Positions 1-7,150 of a stretch of 27,390 nucleotides of DNA are shown here, in pieces. A program made the position numbers and the translations under genes. The stretch comes from Flavobacteriales bacterium UBA2426 (GTDB taxonomy: Bacteria > Bacteroidota > Bacteroidia > Flavobacteriales_F > PHOS-HE28). Under the pieces are notes generated by a model. The model saw only the letters and a program-made list of their open reading frames with translations. It did not search any database and had not been told where the DNA came from. The stretch is from contig DDRC01000249.1 in the NCBI GenBank assembly GCA_002342985.1, positions 20,970 to 48,359 of the forward strand, written 5' to 3'. How positions within the stretch are numbered: position 1 is the first letter of the stretch; every line of letters starts with the position of its first letter.

Positions 1-278
1 CGGTCTTCGTGCCGGAAAGCTTCTCGCCCAACGGCGATGGGGTGAACGATGTGTTCGTGATCACGAACATCGAGAGCTACCCGGGCAGCAAGTTCATCGT
101 GTTCAACCGGTGGGGCAACAAGGTGTATGAGGCGGCCCCCTACACCAACCAGTGGGATGGCACCAGCCAGTTCGGCTCGGCCTTCAAGGAGGGCCTGCCG
201 GAGAGCACCTACTACTATGTCCTGGACCTGGGCACCGATGCCGACCCCTACACGGGCTTCATCTACCTGCGCCGCTAA
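1..278 (+). CDS. T9SS cargo protein, C-terminal fragment with type B sorting domain
   Basis: The gene is cut by the left edge; the open frame begins at base 3 and runs to a TAA at 276-278, so only about 91 C-terminal residues are visible. They contain the hallmarks of the gliding-motility-associated (CHU_C, type B) C-terminal domain: FSPNGDGVNDVF, then the FNRWGNKVYE block, then W-D-G, and a final YYYVLDLG...GFIYLRR strand. In this family the domain directs export through the type IX secretion system and attachment at or release from the cell surface. Such domains usually end very large secreted adhesins or enzymes, so most of the protein probably lies upstream. The PorP/SprF gene starts 48 bp downstream, which fits the SprB-SprF type pairing of a type B cargo with a dedicated partner. 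The cargo's activity cannot be judged from this piece. Confidence 0.93.
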   Translation, partial: VFVPESFSPNGDGVNDVFVITNIESYPGSKFIVFNRWGNKVYEAAPYTNQWDGTSQFGSAFKEGLPESTYYYVLDLGTDADPYTGFIYLRR

Positions 279-326
279 ATGACCCAACCGCACGGGCGCG
301 CCCGCCGGCGCCCCCACCAAGCTCCA

Positions 327-1262
327 ATGAAGATGAGACAGGCCAAACGATGGATGGGGACGGCGCTCGCGCTCTTCCTCGGCACCGCGCTCTTCGCTCA
401 GCAGGACCCGCAGTTCACGCAGTACATGTTCAACCTGCTGGCCCTGAATCCGGCCTACGCGGGCAGCAGCGACAGGGTGAGCCTGAAGGCGCTCACCCGC
501 CACCAATGGGTCGGCTTCGAAGGCGCACCCACAACGCAGACGCTTACGGCGCATAGCCCTGTGTTCAACGAGAGCTTCGCCTTGGGAGGCACCATCATGC
601 GCGATGCCCACGGGCCCATCACCCAATACACCTTCATGGTGGATGCCGCCTATCGGATGTTCCTCGGGGAGAGCAAGCTCGCCTTCGGCCTCAAGGGCGG
701 ACTGAACCTGTTCCAGGGCCGTTTCACCGAGCTGAACCCGCTCACCGCGGGCGACCAGGTGTTCCAGCAGAACGTGAACACCAAGCTCGACCCCCAGTTC
801 GGCTTCGGCATCATGTGGTACAGCGACCGGCACTACCTCGGCATCAGCACGCCCAAGCTGCTGCGCACCGAGTTCTTCCAGACCGATTCGCTCGCCTTCG
901 TCAGCCAGCCTGGCCAGCGCCCGCATTATTTCCTCTCTGGCGGCTACGTGTTCGACCTGGGCCTTTACCACAAGTTCAAGCCCACTTTCCTGGTGAAGGC
1001 GGTGCAGGGCGCGCCGGTGAGCTTCGACCTCAGCGCCAACGTGCTCTTCTTCGAGAAGTTCTGGCTAGGCGCCATGTACCGGCACACCGACGCGGTGGGC
1101 GCGCTGGCGCAGTACCACATCACCAACGACCTCACCATCGGATACGCCTACGACTTCCCGCTCTCGCCCCTGCGCAACTACAGCGGCGGAAGCCACGAGA
1201 TCATGCTCGGCCTTGAGCTGGGCAAGCCGGCCAAGGGCATCCGTTCACCCCGTTACTTCTGA
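327..1262 (+). CDS. PorP/SprF family type IX secretion outer-membrane protein
   Basis: The 311-residue product opens with a signal peptide (about residues 1-24, ending LFAQQ) and the family signature DPQFTQYMFN followed by LNPAYAGS near residues 28-47. The rest alternates short strands ending in aromatic residues, as expected for an outer-membrane beta-barrel; the length is normal for PorP/SprF. Family members help type IX secretion or surface anchoring of particular cargo, notably those with type B domains. I chose the ATG at 327 because it places a clean signal peptide at the N-terminus; the in-frame ATG at 279 adds only an Arg/Pro-rich stretch. The gene lies between the type B cargo and an OmpA-type protein with a 2-bp gap downstream, so the three probably form one operon. 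Confidence 0.93.
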   Translation: MKMRQAKRWMGTALALFLGTALFAQQDPQFTQYMFNLLALNPAYAGSSDRVSLKALTRHQWVGFEGAPTTQTLTAHSPVFNESFALGGTIMRDAHGPITQYTFMVDAAYRMFLGESKLAFGLKGGLNLFQGRFTELNPLTAGDQVFQQNVNTKLDPQFGFGIMWYSDRHYLGISTPKLLRTEFFQTDSLAFVSQPGQRPHYFLSGGYVFDLGLYHKFKPTFLVKAVQGAPVSFDLSANVLFFEKFWLGAMYRHTDAVGALAQYHITNDLTIGYAYDFPLSPLRNYSGGSHEIMLGLELGKPAKGIRSPRYF

Positions 1263-1264
1263 CC

Positions 1265-3445
1265 ATGACGGCACGCATGACAACCGTTCACACGCTGATC
1301 GCCGCCGCACTGCTGATGGCCGGGGGCGGCGTGCAGGCGCAGAAGCTGCAGCAGCGCATGGCCGACCGCTATGCCGACGTCTTCGACTACGGCAAAGTGG
1401 CCGCGATCTACGAGAACCTCGATGCAAAGGGCCAGAGCGATGCCGCCATCCTGCGGAGGCTGGCCGTCGCCTACAGGAAGCTGGGCGATGCGCCCAGCGC
1501 CGAGGGCGCCTACCGACGCCTGATGATCGCACCGGGCCGCACCGCCGATGACCTCCTGAGCTTCGCGGACCAGCTGCGCGCCAATGGCAAGTACAGCGAG
1601 GCCTTGGAGCAGTACGAGCAGTACGCCAAGGAGCGCCCCGATGACAAACGCGTGCAGGGCTACCTGCGCACCCCCGACCTGTTCTTCCGGCTCAAGCGCG
1701 ACAGCGCCAGCGCCACCATCCGCACCGTGCCCATCAATAGCGCGGAGGCGGATCTCGGCATGACCGTGATGGGCGAGCTGCTCCTCTTCAGCAGCGCCCG
1801 CGGCGAGGGCCCCGGCGGGCACAGCGCTTACCCGTGGGACGACCAGCCCTTCCTCAACCTCTACAGCGCCATGCTCAAGGGGGAGACGGCCGAGGAACCC
1901 TTGGTGATGCGCCAGCACATCAACACGCGCTACCACGAGGGCACCGCCAGCTTCGATTCGCTGGCCCAGCGCCTCTACTTCACGCGCAACAACGTGTACT
2001 ACGGCACTGTGAGCCGCAGCCCCCGCGGCGAGCTCAACCTGGCCATCTACTTCGCCGATATCGTGAAGGGCGAGTTCGGCCAGCCGGAATGGGGCAATCT
2101 GGTGCCCTTCGAGCACAACAGCCCGGACTACAGCACGGGCCATCCCTGCGTGAGCCCGGATGGCCGACGGCTCTACTTCGCAAGCGATCGGCCTGGCGGA
2201 GAGGGCGGTGTGGACATCTGGTTCTGCGACAATCTGGGCAACCAATGGGGCGCTCCGCAGAACATGGGGCCCAAGGTGAACACCGCAGGCGATGAGATGC
2301 ACCCCTTCATTGCGGGCAACGGCACATTCTACTTCGCCAGCAACGGCCATCCCGGGCTCGGCGGGCTCGACCTGTTCTACACGCGCATCGGCGCCAACGG
2401 ACCTGGGAACGTCTTCAACCTGGGCTACCCCATGAGCACGCGGTTCAACGACCACAGCCTCCTGCTCCTCAACGACAGCGTCGGCTTCTTCGCCAGTGAC
2501 CGCACCGGTGGCGTTGGAAGCGACGATATCTACGGATGCACGATCCGGCCGCAGCTCATGCGGCTCGCCGGCCGCGTGATCGACAAGGCCACCAAGGCGC
2601 CGGTGGAGGATGCCGTGATCGTGCTCAAGGACGGCAAGGGCTCCACCGTGCAGCGTGCAACGCTCGACTTGCAGCCCGGCGGCCGTTTCACCATCGACGC
2701 CGAGTACCGCGAGCGCTACGTGCTGGTGGCCAATGCCATTGGCTACAATGAGGCGGAGATGCCCGTCGCCACGAACGATGATCCGCTGGAGGAGATCGTG
2801 ATCGAGATGGAGAAGTACGACTACGCGGCGGAAGGCACCGTGTACGATGGCGATATCAACCAGCCGCTGGCCGGGGCCATTGTGGTGCTCATGGACGGCA
2901 GCGGCACCGAGATCGCACGGGTCACCACCGATGCCGCCGGCACCTACCGGTTCCCGCTGCAGAAGGAGAGCGACTATCGCATGGCCGCTGAGAAGGATGG
3001 CTATTTCAAGCAGACGGCGCGGATCAGCACCAAGGGCAATCCAAACCCCGTCATCCGCACCGATTTCCGCCTCTATCCGCTCAAGGTGGATCAGGTGGTG
3101 AGGCTCGACAACATCTTCTACGACTACAACAAGTGGAACATCCGCCCCGATGCCGCGGTGGAGCTGGACAAGCTGGTGCAGACCCTGGTGGACAACCCCA
3201 CCGTTCGCATCGAGTTGAGCAGCCACACCGATTGCCGCGGCAAGGATGCCTACAACAAGAGCCTGTCTGAGAAGCGCGCGAAGAGCGCCGTGGACTACCT
3301 CATCAGCAAGGGCATCGCCAAGGACCGCTTGGTGAGCCGGGGCTATGGAGAGAGCCGGCCGAGCGAATCCTGCGTGTGCGAGAAGTGCACGGAGGATGAG
3401 CATGCGCGCAACCGGCGCACCGAGTTCAAGGTGCTGAGCAAGTAG
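1265..3445 (+). CDS. TPR / PD40 propeller / OmpA-domain outer-membrane protein (PorE-like)
   Basis: The 726-residue product has a signal peptide (about 1-26, ending VQAQ), a TPR-like helical region (about 30-140), WD40-like PD40 beta-propeller repeats (about 165-425, with CVSPDGRRLYFASDRPGG and FYFASNGHPGLGGLDLF), two carboxypeptidase-regulatory-like beta-sandwich domains (about 434-515 and 523-605) and a C-terminal OmpA peptidoglycan-binding domain (about 614-726, with ELSSHTDCRGKDAYNKSLSE and ARNRRTEFKVL). This order matches PorE-type proteins linked to T9SS and the OmpA genes found next to PorP/SprF genes. The role is probably to tie an outer-membrane secretion or adhesin complex to peptidoglycan. 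I see no lipobox, whereas PorE proper is a lipoprotein, so orthology is not claimed. A strong hairpin follows at 3483. Confidence 0.9.
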   Translation: MTARMTTVHTLIAAALLMAGGGVQAQKLQQRMADRYADVFDYGKVAAIYENLDAKGQSDAAILRRLAVAYRKLGDAPSAEGAYRRLMIAPGRTADDLLSFADQLRANGKYSEALEQYEQYAKERPDDKRVQGYLRTPDLFFRLKRDSASATIRTVPINSAEADLGMTVMGELLLFSSARGEGPGGHSAYPWDDQPFLNLYSAMLKGETAEEPLVMRQHINTRYHEGTASFDSLAQRLYFTRNNVYYGTVSRSPRGELNLAIYFADIVKGEFGQPEWGNLVPFEHNSPDYSTGHPCVSPDGRRLYFASDRPGGEGGVDIWFCDNLGNQWGAPQNMGPKVNTAGDEMHPFIAGNGTFYFASNGHPGLGGLDLFYTRIGANGPGNVFNLGYPMSTRFNDHSLLLLNDSVGFFASDRTGGVGSDDIYGCTIRPQLMRLAGRVIDKATKAPVEDAVIVLKDGKGSTVQRATLDLQPGGRFTIDAEYRERYVLVANAIGYNEAEMPVATNDDPLEEIVIEMEKYDYAAEGTVYDGDINQPLAGAIVVLMDGSGTEIARVTTDAAGTYRFPLQKESDYRMAAEKDGYFKQTARISTKGNPNPVIRTDFRLYPLKVDQVVRLDNIFYDYNKWNIRPDAAVELDKLVQTLVDNPTVRIELSSHTDCRGKDAYNKSLSEKRAKSAVDYLISKGIAKDRLVSRGYGESRPSESCVCEKCTEDEHARNRRTEFKVLSK

Positions 3446-3482
3446 GTGAACGCACTGGTCCGGGGTTAGGGGACCAAAGGGG

Positions 3483-3520
3483 GACGGACGGGTCGAGGCA
3501 AGCGCCGAGGCCCGTTCGTC
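3483..3520. terminator. Hairpin between convergent genes, probable bidirectional terminator
   Basis: The arms 3483-3494 and 3509-3520 pair over 12 bp with two G-U wobbles. Inside lie a tandem G-A mismatch, a further GGC/GCC stem and an AAGC loop. The hairpin sits between the OmpA gene and the oppositely oriented anti-sigma gene, where both need to end. No U-run follows on either strand, so intrinsic termination is inferred from position and stem strength only. Confidence 0.6.
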
Positions 3521-3522
3521 GT

Positions 3523-4602
3523 TCAGGGCCGTGGGTCGGGCCCGCGCCTGGCGGCCGCACGGTCCGCATAGAAGCCCTGGCCGGCGGAGATGCGGCCGAA
3601 GGCCTCCTGCGCCGCTGCGGACTCGCCGAGCTGCTCGAGGGTGAGCGCGTGGTACCACGCCGCCTCCTCGTCGAAGGCGGGCACCGGGTGAGTGGCTGCA
3701 CGGTGCAGCAGGGTGCGCGCGCGGCCATATAGCCCCAGATTGTAGGAGCAGAGGCCCGCATAGAAGTGCGCATTCACATCATCGGGGTACTGCTCCATGA
3801 GGAAGCGAAGGTCATCGAGGCAGCCCTTGTGGTCGTTGCGGGCGAACCGGGCGAGCGCCTCATGGAAGAAGGCGGTGTAGCTCAGGGTAATGGACTCCTG
3901 GCGCGCCTGCTGCTGCGCACGCTGGTCTGCGAAGCGGGCGGCCACGTGCGCATCGGCCAAGGTGAGGGTCGGGTCAGTGGTGTACAGCTCACAGGGGTCC
4001 ACCACTTTGAGGTCATGCAGGAAAAGCAGCCTGAGGGAGGGGCGTGAACGCCCGTTGCCGCGGGGACCGGAGGCTTCGGGGGCGCGCTCCATGACCGGGG
4101 CGCGAGCCGGCAGCGTTTCTATGCCGGCATCGCGTGCGACGGCCGGCGGGTCAGCGATGCGCCGATGCAGGGCGGTGGGCTCATGGCCTATCCGCAGCGA
4201 TTCCGGCTGCTCCTGGGCGGCCTCGATCTCCGTAGCCGCCAGCTCTGACTGCTCGATGCGCGGGGCGGCCGCCTCAGGCTGCGGCACGGGCACGCCCTCA
4301 GGCTTTGTCGGCAGCACGAGAAGGAGCGCGGTGACGGCCACCGCGAGCGCACCGGCGACCCACCAGCGCCACGCCCGTGAGCGGATCGGCCGGTGCTCGC
4401 GCAGGGATGCCAGGCCGGCCACGGCACCGGTCTGGGCCAGTCCTTCGGCGGCATCGCGCAGCAGCGGGTCCGCTTCCAGATGCAGCTCCACGCGCTGCTG
4501 CTCCGCAGGCGAGAGGCGGCCCGCCAGATAGGCTTCGAGCTCCGCGCGCGTCAGCGGGCCTTCAGGCGCGAAGGGGTGCTCAGGGGCGTTCTTGGTCGGC
4601 AT
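3523..4602 (-). CDS. Putative membrane anti-sigma factor with C-terminal TPR-like region
   Basis: The 359-residue product starts at the ATG complementary to 4600-4602, inside the end of the sigma factor gene (23-bp overlap), which suggests translational coupling. Residues about 17-57 (LTRAELEAYLAGRLSPAEQQ and following) look like the helical sigma-binding N-terminus of Bacteroidota anti-sigma factors, without the Cys/His zinc ligands of classical zf-HC2 domains. A single membrane helix is visible at about 78-98. A Pro/Glu-rich linker follows, then a FLHDLKVVDPCELY motif and a helical TPR-like region (about 240-345). The layout predicts a cytoplasmic sigma-binding end and a periplasmic sensing end. 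The anti-sigma role rests on gene position and architecture; the signal it senses is unknown. The longer in-frame start at 4746 was rejected because it only adds sequence that overlaps the sigma gene. Confidence 0.78.
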   Translation of the reverse strand: MPTKNAPEHPFAPEGPLTRAELEAYLAGRLSPAEQQRVELHLEADPLLRDAAEGLAQTGAVAGLASLREHRPIRSRAWRWWVAGALAVAVTALLLVLPTKPEGVPVPQPEAAAPRIEQSELAATEIEAAQEQPESLRIGHEPTALHRRIADPPAVARDAGIETLPARAPVMERAPEASGPRGNGRSRPSLRLLFLHDLKVVDPCELYTTDPTLTLADAHVAARFADQRAQQQARQESITLSYTAFFHEALARFARNDHKGCLDDLRFLMEQYPDDVNAHFYAGLCSYNLGLYGRARTLLHRAATHPVPAFDEEAAWYHALTLEQLGESAAAQEAFGRISAGQGFYADRAAARRGPDPRP

Positions 4603-5152
4603 GGCGAAGGAGGATGAGGCGGAGGTTTCGGCGGCCGTTCTGCAGATGGCTGCGCACCTGTTCGATGGAGAGCCCCGTGCGTGCAGCGGTCTGCTGGTAG
4701 CTATTGCGCTGGAGATGAAAGAGGGTGATGCAGGTGCGCTGCGCATCGGTCAGTCCGGCAATGGCACGCTCAAGCTGCTGCAGTGATGCCTCACGCAGAG
4801 CGCCCTCTTCGGATTCATCGGCCAGGTGATCGGCGAGGTGGTCGTCCGCGATTCGCGCCGTGCGTCCATCCTTGCGCAGCCGCACCAGGCAGCGGTTGCG
4901 CATCACGGTGTGCACCCAGGGCCGGAAGCGATCCACCGAGTGGCGCTCAAGCAGTGCGGGAAGTGCGGCGAAGAGCTCCGTCACTTCGTCCTTGCTGCGG
5001 TCGGCGTCCTTCAGGTACTTCATGCCCACGCCGTATAGCAGGTGCGCATAACGGTCCCACAGCAGCCCCAGCGCGGAACGGTGCCCGCCCCGGAGGGCGA
5101 GCACCAGTTCTTCGTCCGAGGGGCCGGGGGATTGCTTGCGGCGCAGGAGCAT
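4580..5152 (-). CDS. ECF-type RNA polymerase sigma factor
   Basis: The 190-residue product has the two-domain layout of extracytoplasmic-function sigma factors. Region 2 spans about 14-95 (DEELVLALRGGHRSALGLLW, then FRPWVHTVMRNRCLVRLRK) and region 4 about 122-185, with the helix-turn-helix SYQQTAARTGLSIEQVRSHLQNGRRNLR. It directs RNA polymerase to a small regulon, normally held inactive by a partner anti-sigma factor. The anti-sigma candidate overlaps its 3' end by 23 bp, and the plug-domain gene ends 9 bp upstream of its ATG, so the three genes are probably co-transcribed with the plug gene first. I see no promoter of obvious self-regulatory type upstream. Assignment to a specific ECF group would need a profile search. 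Confidence 0.9.
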   Translation of the reverse strand: MLLRRKQSPGPSDEELVLALRGGHRSALGLLWDRYAHLLYGVGMKYLKDADRSKDEVTELFAALPALLERHSVDRFRPWVHTVMRNRCLVRLRKDGRTARIADDHLADHLADESEEGALREASLQQLERAIAGLTDAQRTCITLFHLQRNSYQQTAARTGLSIEQVRSHLQNGRRNLRLILLRHADQERP

Positions 5153-5161
5153 CGGTAGGCT

Positions 5162-5911
5162 TCAGTCCGGGTCCGTGCTTTGCGCGCTGCGCTCGGCCGC
5201 CAGCATCCGCGCGTGCTGCAGCATCTCGGCGTACGACTTGGTCTCGATCACCACCACCCCGCCGGTGACATCGCCGTAGCGCGCTGGCAAGCCGCCGGTG
5301 TATACGCTCACGCTGCTGATTGCAGATGGCGGAATGCGCGGCACCGTTCCGCTCACCTTCACGCCATCGATGAAGCTCACCATGTTCTCTGAGCGCGAGC
5401 CGCGGAAGTAGAGGCCGTCGCCGTTCGGGGTGGGTGTCACGCCCGCGAAGTTCTTGCCCAGGAATTGGATCGGATCGCGCCGGGTGGGGTCTTTCTCGAA
5501 TTCCTCGGCGAGAAGGCTCATCCGGCTGGGGTCATCGACCTCGATGCGCTTGCGGCGGTATTCGATCACCTCCACATCGTCGAATTGCTTGGGCTTCATC
5601 CGCACATCGGGGAGGTAGCTGGCACGGTCGGCGGTGACCGCGATGCCCGGGAACTCCTGCGGCTGATTCCCGGTGAAGGAGACGGTGATCGCATAGCGGC
5701 CGGGGTCGAGCGGCTTCAGCACGAAGCGGCCATCCAGGTCGGTGGTGGTGCCGAAGAGCTCGCCGTTCACGCGCGTGAACACGTTGGCCATCGGCAGGGG
5801 CTGGCCATCGGTGCCGAAGACACGGCCGCGGACCTCGCCGAGGCCCTGGGCATGGAGGGCGCCGCACAAGGCAAGCGCCGCAAGGGTGGGTAGTGCTCTG
5901 AGGTTGCGCAT
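5162..5911 (-). CDS. Barrel-less TonB receptor-like protein: regulatory beta-sandwich plus plug domain
   Basis: The 249-residue product has a signal peptide (about 1-21, ending ALHAQ), a carboxypeptidase-regulatory-like domain (about 25-105, EVRGRVFGTDGQPLPMANVF and GTTTDLDGRFVLKPLDPGRY), and a TonB receptor plug domain (about 112-227, with LYFRGSRSENMVSFIDGVKV and GGLPARYGDVTGGVVVIETK). It stops about 25 residues after the plug, exactly where a receptor's 22-strand barrel would begin. The frame is intact and the sigma factor gene starts 9 bp after its stop, so this looks like a deliberately short protein and not a recent truncation. A plug alone cannot transport. It might act in the periplasm as a sensor or competitor for TonB, perhaps signalling to the neighbouring sigma/anti-sigma pair; that role is inference. 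Confidence 0.85.
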   Translation of the reverse strand: MRNLRALPTLAALALCGALHAQGLGEVRGRVFGTDGQPLPMANVFTRVNGELFGTTTDLDGRFVLKPLDPGRYAITVSFTGNQPQEFPGIAVTADRASYLPDVRMKPKQFDDVEVIEYRRKRIEVDDPSRMSLLAEEFEKDPTRRDPIQFLGKNFAGVTPTPNGDGLYFRGSRSENMVSFIDGVKVSGTVPRIPPSAISSVSVYTGGLPARYGDVTGGVVVIETKSYAEMLQHARMLAAERSAQSTDPD

Positions 5912-5940
5912 CGTATGGCGTTTCCCCTAGGATGCAGGGA

Positions 5941-5971
5941 GCCGCCGGATCGCACACGCCGGAGCGGCGGC
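5941..5971 (-). terminator. Possible terminator hairpin after the NifU-like gene
   Basis: GCCGCC at 5941-5946 can pair with GGCGGC at 5966-5971, with a possible inner GG/CC stem. It lies just beyond the TAG stop of the Fe-S scaffold gene and upstream of the plug-protein gene, both read on this strand. The stem is short and has no U-run, so it is only a candidate. Confidence 0.25.
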
Positions 5972-5973
5972 GC

Positions 5974-6588
5974 CTACAGTTCCTCCGCCACCACCTCGCG
6001 CACGCCGGGCACTTCGTGCCGCAAGAGGTTCTCGATGCCCTGCTTCAAGGTGACCATGCTGCTGGGGCATCCGCTGCAGGAACCGCGGAGGGACACGGTG
6101 ACAACGCCATCCGTGAACGATTTGAAGGCGATGTGCCCGCCATCGCCCTCCACGGCCGGGCGGATGTATTCCTCCAGCACGCGGATGATCCGCTCATCAT
6201 CGGGGCCTGCGGGCGCAGCATGCGTGGTGGCGCGCTCGTTGGCATCGGCCAGGGCCTGTGCCGGGGCATCCTCGTACACCACGCGGCCATCGGTGTTCAG
6301 GTAGTCCTGGATGTACTCGCGCAGCTCCAGCTGTACGAGGTCCCAGTCCACCGATGCGTTCTTGGTGACGCTGATGAAGTTGCCGCTGATGAAGACGGCC
6401 GTGACGAAGGGCAGGTTGAACACCTTCTCGGCCAGCGGCGATACGCCCACCGGCTCGTCCGGTGCGCGGAACTCCAGCAAGCGGCCGTCCTGCACCAGCA
6501 GCCGGCTGCTCACGAATCGCATCGTGGCGGGGTTGGGCGTCATCTCGGCATATACGGTGACCGGCGGGCGCTTCATGGCGGTTTCCAT
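5974..6588 (-). CDS. Nfu/NifU-family Fe-S cluster scaffold protein
   Basis: The 204-residue product has an N-terminal Nfu-N domain (about 8-105; TVYAEMTPNPATMRFV, then KVFNLPFVTAVFISGNFISVTK) and a C-terminal NifU domain (about 132-204) carrying the cluster-binding CSGC motif at Cys171 and Cys174. These proteins carry assembled Fe-S clusters to client enzymes in the cytoplasm, and the length is normal for two-domain Nfu. The ATG complementary to 6586-6588 gives the full N-terminal domain; an internal ATG four codons later is possible. Much longer in-frame starts reach into the divergent gene and were rejected. A promoter-like TACCTTCG lies 4 nt before the chosen start, so the message may be leaderless. 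The gene is divergent from the metal module, with an 85-bp gap. Confidence 0.93.
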   Translation of the reverse strand: METAMKRPPVTVYAEMTPNPATMRFVSSRLLVQDGRLLEFRAPDEPVGVSPLAEKVFNLPFVTAVFISGNFISVTKNASVDWDLVQLELREYIQDYLNTDGRVVYEDAPAQALADANERATTHAAPAGPDDERIIRVLEEYIRPAVEGDGGHIAFKSFTDGVVTVSLRGSCSGCPSSMVTLKQGIENLLRHEVPGVREVVAEEL

Positions 6589-6592
6589 GGCG

Positions 6593-6600
6593 CGAAGGTA
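6593..6600 (-). promoter_or_regulatory. Promoter -7-like element TACCTTCG before the NifU-like gene
   Basis: On the minus strand this reads TACCTTCG, one base away from the Bacteroidota consensus TAnnTTTG. Only 4 nt separate it from the chosen ATG, so transcription would begin at or very near the start codon. No clear -33 TTG element is visible. Confidence 0.35.
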
Positions 6601-6659
6601 GGCTGGTGGGCCCCCAAGGATCGGGTCGCTAGCGGGCTCAAGGGACCGGTCCGGCGCGG

Positions 6660-6667
6660 TATCTTTG
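6660..6667 (+). promoter_or_regulatory. Promoter -7 element TATCTTTG of the metal module
   Basis: This is an exact match to TAnnTTTG. The ATG of the Cys-rich gene lies 6 nt downstream, so the transcript probably starts at or within a few bases of the start codon and carries almost no leader. A -33 TTG box is not evident. Confidence 0.5.
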
Positions 6668-6673
6668 GCCCGC

Positions 6674-7075
6674 ATGCTGCTGGGCACATTCCGCCGTCCC
6701 GTCGCCGCCTTCACCATGGCGGCGCTGCTGCTGCTCGGCACCAGTGGCGTGGCCCTGTCGCGGATGACCTGCCTGATGGGCGGGCATAGCGTGGTGAGCG
6801 TGGGCATGGCTGACGACTGCTGCCCGGAGCAGGACGGCACCGGGGGAATGGCCCTATCGGCGGATTGCTGCGCTTACACCCAGGCCGGGGGCGACCGCCC
6901 CGATGCGCTGCAATCGCAGATGCCTGAGTTGGCGCTGCCCGTGGAGGTGTCGGATGCGGTGGCAGTGGTACCTCTGCCGCTGACCGTCAATCGCCCGTGG
7001 AAGTGGCTGGATAGCCGCCCGCCGCCGCACGATGCGCCGGGACGGCTCGCGCGCTTGCGGGTACGCTTGGTCTGA
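6674..7075 (+). CDS. Small Cys-rich secreted or membrane protein (HYC_CC_PP-like)
   Basis: The 133-residue product has an N-terminal hydrophobic segment (about 10-29), then TCLMGGH, two CC pairs (Cys49-50 in DDCCPEQ and Cys65-66 in ADCCAYTQ) and a C-terminal RPPPHDAP stretch. The pattern recalls the small Bacteroidota proteins known as the HYC_CC_PP family, commonly found beside TonB receptors and HMA proteins; the HYC part is degenerate here (T-C, no Tyr), so the match is from memory and approximate. The paired cysteines suggest metal binding in the periplasm. It is the first gene of a putative three-gene metal module; the TonB receptor ATG lies 75 bp downstream, after a structured spacer. 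The ATG at 6674 was preferred over a TTG three codons earlier, because that codon lies in the promoter element. Confidence 0.7.
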   Translation: MLLGTFRRPVAAFTMAALLLLGTSGVALSRMTCLMGGHSVVSVGMADDCCPEQDGTGGMALSADCCAYTQAGGDRPDALQSQMPELALPVEVSDAVAVVPLPLTVNRPWKWLDSRPPPHDAPGRLARLRVRLV

Positions 7076-7081
7076 GTCGGG

Positions 7082-7134
7082 GAAACAGCAGCGCCTGAGC
7101 GCATGGGGGGCCACCCCCCGAAGTCCCCTGTTTC
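7082..7134 (+). promoter_or_regulatory. Two-tier hairpin in the leader of the TonB receptor gene
   Basis: GAAACAG (7082-7088) can pair with CTGTTTC (7128-7134). Inside this lies a stem of six G (7105-7110) against six C (7114-7119) closed by a CCA loop. The structure fills the spacer between the Cys-rich gene and the TonB receptor start at 7151. It could be an attenuator, a processing site or an mRNA stabiliser; nothing in the sequence tells these apart. Confidence 0.35.
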
Positions 7135-7150
7135 ACCTCGATCGGTCATC

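Noticed and set aside
1253..3658. 801-codon open frame on the minus strand across the OmpA-type gene
   Set aside because: The plus-strand frame gives recognisable TPR, propeller and OmpA domains. The minus frame yields low-complexity Val/Ala/His-rich sequence, a common antisense artefact at high GC.
5162..5911. Plug gene as a frameshifted full TonB receptor
   Set aside because: Downstream sequence on the same strand is the sigma factor gene, and no barrel-like translation follows in any frame.
6589..6840. N-terminal extension of the NifU-like protein to 6840
   Set aside because: It would overlap the divergent Cys-rich gene and its promoter; the conserved Nfu-N domain begins just after 6588.
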